A program made the translations under genes and the position numbers. Source: Comamonadaceae bacterium (lineage in GTDB: Bacteria; Pseudomonadota; Gammaproteobacteria; Burkholderiales; Burkholderiaceae_C). Taken from it: DNA of 6,133 nt. Every line of letters starts with the position of its first letter. Position 1 is the stretch's first letter. The notes beneath the pieces were generated by a model. The model had not been told where the DNA came from, did not search any database, and saw only the letters and a list, made by a program, of their open reading frames with translations. Shown in pieces: positions 1-6,082 of this stretch. Location of the stretch: NCBI GenBank assembly GCA_021286965.1, contig JAJTBK010000483.1, positions 1 to 6,133 of the forward strand, in the 5' to 3' direction.

Positions 1-16
1 AACAAGAGCAAAATCC

Positions 17-61
17 GGCGCCAAGGCTTACCAGGTAAGCGCTGGCAGCTCTCATTTTCAT
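17..61. repeat. Palindromic interspersed repeat, copy A, in the leader of the acetyltransferase gene
   Basis: A perfect inverted repeat, GCTTACC (26-32) and GGTAAGC (34-40) around a single A, is extended by GCCA (20-23) pairing with TGGC (43-46) across a small internal loop. It shares a 16-nt block (31-46) with copy B at 2928-2943 with two mismatches, and shares TTACCAG and GCAGC with copy C. The sequence is clearly less GC-rich than the coding DNA around it. A short T-containing stretch follows, so it could also serve as a terminator for an unseen upstream gene or as a 5'-UTR hairpin; neither role can be decided here. From memory it resembles a repeat common in Comamonadaceae genomes, but I know no formal name for it. 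Confidence 0.7.
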
Positions 62-67
62 AACATC

Positions 68-72
68 AGGGA
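68..72 (+). promoter_or_regulatory. Ribosome binding site of the acetyltransferase gene
   Basis: AGGGA lies 7 nt before the ATG at position 80 and matches the anti-Shine-Dalgarno core well. It supports this ATG as the start. No convincing -35/-10 promoter pair is visible in the 79 bases available, although the A/T-rich stretch around 53-65 is the only plausible place for one. Confidence 0.75.
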
Positions 73-79
73 ATCCGCC

Positions 80-2779
80 ATGCTCGACAAGCACTACCTC
101 ACGCCGCTGTTCTCGCCCAGCACCATCGCCGTGCTGGCCGGACAGCCCGACGCGCCCGAGACGCTCACGCCGCAGGCGGCGGCGCTGCACCAGGCGCTGC
201 GGGCGCAGCGCTACGGCGGGCAACTGGTGTTTCTCGACCTGCAGGGCACCAGCGGCACGCTGCAAGACCTGCAGCACACGCGCGCCGACCTGGCCCTCAT
301 CGCCCTGCCGCCGGCCGAGCTGGAGGCGGCGCTGCAAGTGGCCGGCCACCTGCACTGCCGCAGCGCCATGATCGTCAGCAGCGGCGTCGATGCCGCACTG
401 GCGGCGCAGCTGCAGCGCATCGCGCGGCGCGAGGGCCTGCACCTGCTGGGCCCGAACTCGCTCGGGATGCAGCGCCCGGCGCTGCAGCTCAACGCCAGCT
501 GCTTCGGCCCGCTGGTGCGCCCGGGGCAGATGGCGCTGGTGAGCCAGTCGGGCTCGCTCACCGCCGCCATGCTCGACTGGGCCAACGGCAACGGCGTGGG
601 TTTTTCCAGCGTCATCTCGCTCGGGCCGCACACCAGCATCGGGCTGACCGAGGCGCTCGACTTTCTCGCCTGCGACCCGCACACGCACAGCATCGCGCTG
701 TGCATGGAGGGCATCAGCAATGCGCGCCGCTTCATGAGCGCGCTGCGCTCGGCGGCCTACTCCAAGCCGGTGGTGGTGCTCAAGTCGGGCCGGCGCCCGG
801 CGGGCAGCGCAGCGGCGCTCACGCACAGCGCCGCCATCGTCGGCAGCGACGACGTGTTTGACGCCGTGCTGCGCCGCGCCGGCGCGGTGCGCGTGCGCAG
901 CTTCGTCGAGCTGTTCTCGGCCACCAAATGCCTGGCCTCGCGCTACCGCCCGGTGGGCCGGCGCCTGGCGGTGGTGACCAACGGCGGCGGCGCCGGCGTG
1001 CTCGCCGCCGACGCCGCCAACGACCTGCACCTGGAGCTGGGCCTGCTGCCCGAGGCTGCGCGCACGCAGCTGGCGCCGCAGCTGCCGGCGCAGGCGACGC
1101 TGACCGAGCTCATCGACCTGTCCGAGGATGCCGAGCCCGCGCACTACCAGGCCGCACTCCACGCCGCGCTTGCCGAACGCCAGATCGATGGCGTGCTGGC
1201 GCTGTACTCGCCCAAGACCGACAAGGACGCCAACGCCATCGCCAGCGCCGTCGCCGAGGCGAAGAAGGACGCCGACAAGCCCATGCTCTCGTGCTGGCTG
1301 GGCGACGCCACGGTGGGCGAGGCGCGCGCCCTGCTGCGCGCCGCCGGCATCCCCACCTTTCGCACGCCCGAGGCGGCGGTGGGCGCCTTTGGCAGCATCG
1401 CCAACTACCACCAGAACCAGCAGCTGCTGCAGCAGACGCCGCCGTCGCTGGCCACCAGCCTGGCGCAGCCCGACATCGAGGGCGCGCGCCTGGTGATCGA
1501 GGGCGTGCTCGCCGAGCGGCGCAGCGTGCTCTCCGAGATGGAATCGAAAACGCTGCTGGCGGCGTTCCACATCCCGGTCACGCGCACGCTGCTGGCGCGC
1601 ACCGGCACCGAGGCCATGATGATCGCCACGCAGCTGGGCTTTCCGGTGGCGCTGAAGATCGACTCGCCCGACATCACGCACAAGAGCGACGTCGGCGGCG
1701 TCATGCTCAACCTGCACAACGCCACCAGCGTGCGCGACGCCTACGAGGCCATGGTGCAGCGCGTGGCGCACGCCGCGCCGCAGGCGCGCATCCACGGCGT
1801 GACGGTGCAGCCCATGGCCAGCGCGCAGCGCGGGCGCGAAGTCTGCATCGGCCTGGTGCGCGACAACCCCTTTGGCCCCGTCATCACCTTTGGCGCCGGC
1901 GGCACCATGATCGAGCTCATCGGCGACCGCGCCATGGAGCTGCCGCCGCTCAACCAATTCCTGGCGCGCCGCCTGATCGAGCGCTCGCGCGTGGCGCAGA
2001 CCCTGGGGGCCTGGCGCGGCGCCAGCAGCGTCGATTGGAGCGCGCTCGAACAGGTGCTGCTGCGCGTCTCGGAAATGGCCTGCGCCCTGCCGCAGCTGCG
2101 CGAGATGGACATCAACCCGCTGATCGTCGATGCCCAGGGCACGGTGGCGGTCGATGCGCGCATCGTCGTCAGCGAAGTCAGCAGCAGCGGCGCCAGCGCC
2201 CAGGGCGCCTACGGCCACCTGGCCATCATGCCCTACCCCGCGCGCCTGGAGCAGACCTGGCCGCTGCGCGGCGGCGGCGACTACCTGGTGCGCCCGATCC
2301 GCCCGGACGACGCGCAGATGCTGCAGCAGCTGGTGCGCAACCTCTCGCCCGAGAGCCGCTACATGCGCTTTGCCTCGCGCCTGACGGAGCTCACGCCCTC
2401 CATGCTGGCGCGCTTTACGCTCATGGACTACGACCGCGACATGGCCCTGGTGGCCGTGCAGCGCACGCGCAGCACCGACGAGGACGGCGCCGAGCACTGG
2501 AGCGAGCGCCTGCTGGGCGTCTCGCGCTACGCCATCAACCCCGACCCCAGCAGCTGCGAATTCGCCCTGCTGGTGGCCGACGAGTTTGCCGGCCAGGGCC
2601 TGGGCGCGCGCCTGATGTACAGCATCATGGACGTGGCGCGCGAGCGCGGCCTGGCCGAAATCCAGGGCCTGGTGCTGGCCGAGAACAGCAAGATGCTCAA
2701 GCTCATGCGCCGCCTGGGCTTTAGCGTGCGCGCCTACCCCGAGGAGCCCGAGTTCAAGCTCGTGGCGCACCCGCTGTGA
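80..2779 (+). CDS. Pat/YfiQ-type protein: NDP-forming acyl-CoA synthetase domains fused to GNAT acetyltransferase
   Basis: This is a probable cytoplasmic protein-lysine acetyltransferase. Characterised Pat proteins transfer acetyl groups from acetyl-CoA to lysines of targets such as acetyl-CoA synthetase, switching them off. Domain order follows the family. A CoA-binding Rossmann domain (about 8-135) ends in GPNSLG (124-129). Succinyl-CoA-ligase-like domains (about 145-440) carry SQSGS (155-159) and His249 in THSAAIVGSD, the region where related acyl-CoA synthetases place their phospho-histidine. An ATP-grasp domain (about 480-700) shows VALKIDSPDITHKSDVGG (523-540), FGAGG (604-608) and DINPLIV (677-683). 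A C-terminal GNAT domain (about 735-895) has motif A as AGQGLGAR (837-844) and Glu827 on the preceding strand as a candidate general base. The 899 residues are close to enterobacterial Pat at about 886. The consensus Q/R opening the GNAT motif is Ala837. Whether the ligase half is catalytic or only an allosteric acyl-CoA sensor cannot be read from sequence. The start is set by the ATG and its strong ribosome binding site. Its last 4 bp overlap the next gene. Confidence 0.93.
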   Translation: MLDKHYLTPLFSPSTIAVLAGQPDAPETLTPQAAALHQALRAQRYGGQLVFLDLQGTSGTLQDLQHTRADLALIALPPAELEAALQVAGHLHCRSAMIVSSGVDAALAAQLQRIARREGLHLLGPNSLGMQRPALQLNASCFGPLVRPGQMALVSQSGSLTAAMLDWANGNGVGFSSVISLGPHTSIGLTEALDFLACDPHTHSIALCMEGISNARRFMSALRSAAYSKPVVVLKSGRRPAGSAAALTHSAAIVGSDDVFDAVLRRAGAVRVRSFVELFSATKCLASRYRPVGRRLAVVTNGGGAGVLAADAANDLHLELGLLPEAARTQLAPQLPAQATLTELIDLSEDAEPAHYQAALHAALAERQIDGVLALYSPKTDKDANAIASAVAEAKKDADKPMLSCWLGDATVGEARALLRAAGIPTFRTPEAAVGAFGSIANYHQNQQLLQQTPPSLATSLAQPDIEGARLVIEGVLAERRSVLSEMESKTLLAAFHIPVTRTLLARTGTEAMMIATQLGFPVALKIDSPDITHKSDVGGVMLNLHNATSVRDAYEAMVQRVAHAAPQARIHGVTVQPMASAQRGREVCIGLVRDNPFGPVITFGAGGTMIELIGDRAMELPPLNQFLARRLIERSRVAQTLGAWRGASSVDWSALEQVLLRVSEMACALPQLREMDINPLIVDAQGTVAVDARIVVSEVSSSGASAQGAYGHLAIMPYPARLEQTWPLRGGGDYLVRPIRPDDAQMLQQLVRNLSPESRYMRFASRLTELTPSMLARFTLMDYDRDMALVAVQRTRSTDEDGAEHWSERLLGVSRYAINPDPSSCEFALLVADEFAGQGLGARLMYSIMDVARERGLAEIQGLVLAENSKMLKLMRRLGFSVRAYPEEPEFKLVAHPL

Positions 2780-3489
2780 ACCGGCACCTGCCGCGCTGGG
2801 CGGCAGCCATCGCCGTCTGCGCCGCGCTCGCCTGCGCCAGCGCCGCCCTGCCCGGCGCGCCGGCGCAGACCCTGCTCAAGCCCCTGCCGCTCACGATTGC
2901 TATTGTTTGGATAGCTACTAGCGCACGCCTGGTAAGCGCTAGCGGCCAATTCGACCCCAAAGCCCAGGGCCTGCTGCTGCTCGCCCTGGTGGGCTCGCTG
3001 GCGGGGGATTTGTTCTTGCTGCGCGAAGACTGGTTTGTGCCCGGCCTGGCGAGCTTCTTGGTGGCGCACCTGGCCTACATCGCCCTGTTTGCACGCGGCC
3101 AGCGCTGGCTCGCCTGGCGCGGCGCACTCGCCGCCACGCTGGCCCTGGGCGGCGCCATGTACGCCCTGCTGTGGCAGGCCCATTTGCCGGCGCCGCTGCG
3201 CCTGCCGGTGGCGGTGTACGTCACGGCCATCGCTCTGATGGCGGCGCAGGCGCTCTCGCGCGCGCGCGAACGCGGCGACCGTGCCAGCCGCGCCGTCGCC
3301 CTGGGCGCCTGCATCTTCCTGTGCAGCGACGCCATCTTGGCCACCAACCGCTTCGTTGCCGCGCTGCCGCTGGCGCAGCTGTGGGTGCTGCTGACCTACT
3401 ACGGCGCGCAGCTGCTCATCGCCTGCGGCATGGTGGCGGGCGCCGGCGCGATAGCCCCGCAGCCGCGCCCACCCCAGGCCATTGGGTAA
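2776..3489 (+). CDS. YhhN/TMEM86-family membrane protein, putative lysoplasmalogenase
   Basis: This is an integral inner-membrane protein of 237 residues with about eight hydrophobic segments. The TMEM86B member of the family hydrolyses the vinyl-ether bond of lysoplasmalogens; for most bacterial members the substrate is unproven. Family landmarks visible are LLKPLP (33-38), SLAGDLFLL (74-82), the FVPGLASFLVAHLAYIALF stretch (87-105), VYVTAIALM (147-155), GACIFLCSDAILATNRF (177-193) and TYYGAQLLI (207-215). The start is GTG, overlapping the previous stop as GTGA. The next in-frame Met is only at 128, so a downstream ATG start would lose half the protein. The ribosome binding site is poor, which suggests translational coupling to the acetyltransferase. 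Residues 42-59 are encoded by palindromic repeat copy B, an in-frame insertion between the first and second conserved blocks. The family call is firm. The enzymatic function is inferred. Confidence 0.88.
   Translation: MNRHLPRWAAAIAVCAALACASAALPGAPAQTLLKPLPLTIAIVWIATSARLVSASGQFDPKAQGLLLLALVGSLAGDLFLLREDWFVPGLASFLVAHLAYIALFARGQRWLAWRGALAATLALGGAMYALLWQAHLPAPLRLPVAVYVTAIALMAAQALSRARERGDRASRAVALGACIFLCSDAILATNRFVAALPLAQLWVLLTYYGAQLLIACGMVAGAGAIAPQPRPPQAIG
2896..2955. repeat. Palindromic interspersed repeat, copy B, inside the YhhN reading frame
   Basis: A perfect 7-bp inverted repeat, CTAGCGC (2918-2924) and GCGCTAG (2936-2942), encloses an 11-nt loop. It extends outward by G-C, C-G and a T-G wobble (2914-2916 with 2944-2946). 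The left arm begins GCTATTGTTTGG (2899-2910). Positions 2899-2924 align without gaps to copy C at 4182-4207 with 18 of 26 identical. The right arm shares a near-identical 16-mer with copy A. Base composition drops sharply compared with the flanking gene. It is read straight through in frame as the hydrophobic, uncharged-rich peptide AIVWIATSARLVSASGQF, with no stop codon. Confidence 0.8.
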
Positions 3490-3555
3490 CATTGCCGCCC
3501 CCCGCGCGGCGCCTGTGCGCAGTTGCGTGCGCGCTTCTTGCCTTGGTTTTTGCCC
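3490..3555. other. Intergenic gap between the two coupled gene pairs
   Basis: These 66 bp separate the YhhN stop from the preferred DUF2760 start. A short GC hairpin, GCCGC (3494-3498) with GCGGC (3506-3510), is present, but no T tract follows directly, so it is not a convincing terminator. I see no clear sigma-70 promoter and no good Shine-Dalgarno before 3556. An in-frame TTG at 3523 would shorten the gap to 33 bp. Whether the second gene pair has its own promoter or is read from the first is undecided. Confidence 0.4.
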
Positions 3556-4179
3556 ATGAACACACCCCCGTCCTTTCTCAGCCGCGTGGCCATCGCCATC
3601 GGCAGCTTTTTCGCCATCCTGGGCAACGCGCCCCTGGCCGCCCAGGTCAGCCGCCTGCGCGCCGGCGAGCCGCTGGCCGCCGACGTGCCCCCGCGTGAAG
3701 TGCGCGTGGAGGTGCCGGTAGAGAAAATCGTCGAAACCCGCATCGAGGTGCCGGTGGAGAAGGTGGTGGAGAAAATCGTCGAGCGCCGCATCGAAGACAC
3801 CCGCCCCACCGCCGCCCTGCAGCTGCTCGGGCTGCTGCAGCGCCAGGCGCGCTTCGTCGATTTCGTGCAGGAAGACGTGGCCGCGTACAGCGACGCCGAG
3901 ATCGGCGCCGCCGCGCGCGTGGTGCACGCCGGCTGCCGCCAGGTGCTGCACAGCCATTTCACGCTCGCACCCGTGCGCGCCGAGGCCGAAGGCAGCCGCA
4001 TCACGCTCGCGCCGGGCTTTGACGCCAGCGCCGTGCGCGTCAGCGGCAACGTGCTTGGCCAGCCGCCGTTTACCGGCACCCTGGCGCACCGGGGCTGGCA
4101 GGCCACCGAGGTGCGCCTGCCAGAACTCACCGACACGCAGGCCGCGCGCATCCTGGCCCAGGCCGAGGTGGAACTGTGA
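3556..4179 (+). CDS. DUF2760 domain protein with N-terminal membrane anchor
   Basis: This is an uncharacterised protein family that I recognise as typically encoded beside an Hsp70-family gene; no biochemical role is known to me. From the ATG at 3556 it has 207 residues. One hydrophobic segment (about 7-25, FLSRVAIAIGSFFAILGNA) probably anchors it in the inner membrane. A charged linker (about 43-82) repeats the pattern VPVEK...EKIVE.RIE twice and may form a rigid or coiled stalk. The conserved globular part (about 85-207) includes LLQRQARFVDFVQEDVAAYSD (98-118), GCRQVL, NVLGQPPFTGTLAHRGW and a C-terminal AEVEL. An in-frame TTG at 3523 would add 11 residues (MRARFLPWFLP). I prefer the ATG because the hydrophobic segment then sits right after a short polar head, but neither start has a good ribosome binding site. 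The stop overlaps the Hsp70 start by 4 bp, so the two products are probably made in proportion and may interact. Confidence 0.87.
   Translation: MNTPPSFLSRVAIAIGSFFAILGNAPLAAQVSRLRAGEPLAADVPPREVRVEVPVEKIVETRIEVPVEKVVEKIVERRIEDTRPTAALQLLGLLQRQARFVDFVQEDVAAYSDAEIGAAARVVHAGCRQVLHSHFTLAPVRAEAEGSRITLAPGFDASAVRVSGNVLGQPPFTGTLAHRGWQATEVRLPELTDTQAARILAQAEVEL
3721..3796 (+). repeat. 48-bp-period direct repeat in the DUF2760 linker
   Basis: GAGAAAATCGTCGA occurs identically at 3721-3734 and 3769-3782, and similarity continues through the following CGCATCGA, giving two copies of roughly 28 bp set 48 bp apart. A related pair, GAGGTGCCGGT followed by A or G and then GAGAA, occurs at 3709-3725 and 3745-3761, 36 bp apart. 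At protein level the first pair gives EKIVETRIE and EKIVERRIE, 16 residues apart. The near-identity of the DNA, including synonymous positions, points to recent internal duplication or gene conversion rather than selection on the protein alone. Confidence 0.7.
4165..4170 (+). promoter_or_regulatory. Ribosome binding site of the Hsp70-family gene, inside the DUF2760 coding end
   Basis: GAGGTG lies 5 nt before the GTG at 4176 and falls within the last codons of DUF2760. Together with the GTGA overlap it supports GTG 4176 as the real start and allows coupled or reinitiating translation. Confidence 0.6.
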
Positions 4180-6032
4180 ACGCTATTAATTCAGTAGTTA
4201 CTGACGCTTTACCAGAGCGCGCTGCAGCCCGTTTTGCCATTGGCATCGACCTGGGCACGACGCACTGCGCGCTCTCCTGGGTCGATCTGCAGGCGAGCGA
4301 CGGCGAGCAGGTGCGCCAGGGCGTGCTTGCCGTGCCGCAGCTCACCGGCCCGGCGAGCGTGCAGGCGCTGCCCCTGCTGCCCTCGTTTTGCTACCTGCCG
4401 CACGAGAGCGAGCTGGCCGCGCACGAGCGCCAGCTGCCCGGCCAGACGGCGCAGGATTTCATCGTCGGCGAACTGGCGCGCCAGCGCGGCGCGGCCACGC
4501 CGCTGCGCCTGGTGGCCAGCGCCAAGAGCTGGCTGTGCCACAGCGGCGTCGATCGGCGCGGCGCCATCTTGCCGGCGGATGCGCCCGAGGAGGTGGCGCG
4601 CATTTCGCCCCTGACGGCCAGCCAGCATTACCTGGAGCACCTGCGCTGGGCCTGGGAGCAGGCCCACCCCGAGGCGCCGCTGGCGCAGCAGCGCGTGACG
4701 GTGACCATCCCGGCCTCGTTCGATCCGGCCGCACGCGAGCTCACCGCCGCCGCCTGCCAGGCCGCTGGGCTGGGCGCATTCAGCCTGCTCGAAGAGCCCC
4801 AGGCCGCGCTCTACAGCTGGATCGAGGGCAGCGGCGGCAGCTGGCGCCAGCAGGTGGCGCCGGGCGAGGTGATTTTGGTCATCGACGTCGGCGGCGGCAC
4901 CACCGACCTGTCGCTGATCGCCGTGCAGGAAGACGCCGGCACGCTCGCGCTGCAGCGCGTGGCCGTGGGCGAGCACATCCTGCTCGGCGGCGACAACATG
5001 GATCTGGCCCTGGCCTACGGCGTGGCGCGCCAGCTCGCCGCCGAGGGCAAAACGCTCGACGCCTGGCAGACCCGCGCCCTGGCCCAGGCCTGCCGCAGCG
5101 CCAAGGAGCAGCTGCTGGCCGACGCGCAGCTGCAAAGCGTGCCCGTGGTCGTGCCCAGCCGGGGCAGCCGCCTCATTGGCGCGAGCCTGCGCGCCGAGGT
5201 CACGCGCGCCCAGGTCGAACAGATCGTGCTCGACGGCTTTTTCCCGCAGGTCGATATCAGCGCGCAGCCGCAAACGCGCGCGCGCACCGCGCTCACGCAG
5301 CTGGGCCTGCCGTACGCGCAGGATGCGGCCGTGACGCGCCACCTGGCGGCCTTTCTCACGCGCCAAAAAGACGCCCTGCCCGGCGCCGGCGCGCGCCGCT
5401 TTGTGCACCCCAGCGCCGTGCTCTTCAACGGCGGCGTGCTCAAGGCCGCGCAGATCGAAGCGCGCCTGCTGGCGCAGCTCAACGCCTGGCTGGCGGCCGA
5501 CGGCGCGCCGCCCGTGCGCCAGCTCGGCGGCGCCGAACTGGATCTGGCGGTGGCGCGCGGCGCGGCCTACCTGGGCTACGTCGCCCAGCAGGGCCGGGGC
5601 GTGCGCATTCGCGGCGGCACGGCGCAAAGCTACTACGTCGGCGTGGAAAGCAATATGCCCGCCATCCCGGGCATGGAGCCGCCGCTGTCGGCCCTGTGCC
5701 TGGCGCCCTTTGGCATGGAGGAAGGCAGCGAAGTGACCCTCTGCGGCCAGGAATTTGGCCTGGTGGTGGGCGCGCCGGTGCGGCTGCGCTTTTTTGGCTC
5801 CAGCGTGCGCCGCCACGATCAGGTGGGCACGCTGCTGGAGTTCTGGCGCCCCGAGGAGCTGACCGAGCTGCCCGAAATTGCCGCCCAGCTGCCCGCCGAG
5901 GGCCGCCAGCCGGGCGAGGTCGTGCCGGTGCAGCTGCACGCGCGCGTGACCGAAATCGGCACCCTGGAGCTGCTGGCCGTGCCCGTGGGCGGCAGCGCGC
6001 GCTGGAAGGTGGAGCTGGACCTGCGCAGCTGA
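4176..6032 (+). CDS. Divergent Hsp70-family (DnaK-like) ATPase
   Basis: This is a probable cytoplasmic ATP-dependent chaperone-like protein partnered with DUF2760; its client is unknown. The actin-type nucleotide-binding domain is intact over about 20-470. Phosphate 1 is AIGIDLGTTHCALS (21-34). Lys117 in SAKSWL matches the catalytic lysine region of Hsp70. VTVTIPASFDPAARELT (174-190) and LLEEPQAALYSW (204-215) correspond to the conserved core; the canonical EPTAA reads EPQAA. Phosphate 2 is VIDVGGGTTDLSLI (235-248), with Thr242 and Asp244 retained. LGGDNMDLAL (270-279) and the adenosine motif LFNGGVLKAAQIE (416-428) follow. The remaining 150 residues are a divergent beta-rich region; I see no obvious helical lid and no DnaK-like C-terminal tail. 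The start is GTG at 4176, and there is no other ATG, GTG or TTG in frame before the phosphate-1 motif, so residues 3-20, encoded by repeat copy C, must be translated. It is not DnaK itself, since neither grpE nor dnaJ is nearby and the substrate domain differs. Confidence 0.92.
   Translation: MNAINSVVTDALPERAAARFAIGIDLGTTHCALSWVDLQASDGEQVRQGVLAVPQLTGPASVQALPLLPSFCYLPHESELAAHERQLPGQTAQDFIVGELARQRGAATPLRLVASAKSWLCHSGVDRRGAILPADAPEEVARISPLTASQHYLEHLRWAWEQAHPEAPLAQQRVTVTIPASFDPAARELTAAACQAAGLGAFSLLEEPQAALYSWIEGSGGSWRQQVAPGEVILVIDVGGGTTDLSLIAVQEDAGTLALQRVAVGEHILLGGDNMDLALAYGVARQLAAEGKTLDAWQTRALAQACRSAKEQLLADAQLQSVPVVVPSRGSRLIGASLRAEVTRAQVEQIVLDGFFPQVDISAQPQTRARTALTQLGLPYAQDAAVTRHLAAFLTRQKDALPGAGARRFVHPSAVLFNGGVLKAAQIEARLLAQLNAWLAADGAPPVRQLGGAELDLAVARGAAYLGYVAQQGRGVRIRGGTAQSYYVGVESNMPAIPGMEPPLSALCLAPFGMEEGSEVTLCGQEFGLVVGAPVRLRFFGSSVRRHDQVGTLLEFWRPEELTELPEIAAQLPAEGRQPGEVVPVQLHARVTEIGTLELLAVPVGGSARWKVELDLRS
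4180..4236. repeat. Palindromic interspersed repeat, copy C, forming the 5' end of the Hsp70 gene
   Basis: The stretch from GCTATTAATTCAG (4182-4194) to the GTTTTG at 4231-4236 is markedly A/T-rich for this locus. Positions 4182-4207 match copy B in 18 of 26 places without gaps. TTACCAG (4209-4215) and GCAGC (4224-4228) match copy A. The palindrome is degraded: only CGCT (4205-4208) with AGCG (4216-4219) remains as a clean stem. It is translated as AINSVVTDALPERAAARF in the same codon phase as copy B. Confidence 0.65.
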
Positions 6033-6058
6033 GGCGGCGCAGGCCCAGCTTCAGGCCC

Positions 6059-6082
6059 GGGGCTCGGGGCTCAGGGCTCAGG
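6059..6082. repeat. 7-bp tandem repeat between the convergent genes
   Basis: GGGGCTC (6059-6065), GGGGCTC (6066-6072), AGGGCTC (6073-6079) and a partial AGG give about 3.4 units. The array runs into the stop codon of the minus-strand gene. The overlapping hairpin GCTCAG (6076-6081) with CTGAGC (6085-6090) has a 3-nt loop but no T tract on either side, so I do not call it a terminator. Confidence 0.6.

Noticed and set aside
20..61. CRISPR-like or phage attachment repeat in the leader
   Set aside because: There are no regularly spaced units, and the three copies in the window are dispersed and imperfect; no integrase or cas gene is present.
928..2724. A 598-codon plus-strand frame inside the acetyltransferase gene
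   Set aside because: Its Arg/Ala/Gly-rich low-complexity product is a frame shadow; the overlapping frame carries all the conserved ligase and GNAT motifs.
2896..2955. Low-GC patch as a sign of horizontal transfer of the YhhN gene
   Set aside because: The composition shift is confined to the palindromic repeat; codon use on both sides matches the neighbours.
3494..3510. Rho-independent terminator between YhhN and DUF2760
   Set aside because: The stem is only 5 bp and is not followed by a T tract.
3523..3555. TTG at 3523 as the DUF2760 start
   Set aside because: It is possible but less likely: TTG is a rare start, no Shine-Dalgarno precedes it, and the ATG 11 codons later gives a more usual membrane-anchor N-terminus.
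2734..4089. A 451-codon minus-strand frame across YhhN and DUF2760
   Set aside because: It runs antisense to two well-supported genes and across their intergenic gap, with no family resemblance and biased composition.
4209..5939. A 576-codon open frame on the minus strand opposite the Hsp70 gene
   Set aside because: It is rich in Ala, Gly, Arg, Gln and His with no recognisable motif, as expected for the antisense of GC-rich coding DNA. The plus strand has a clear Hsp70.
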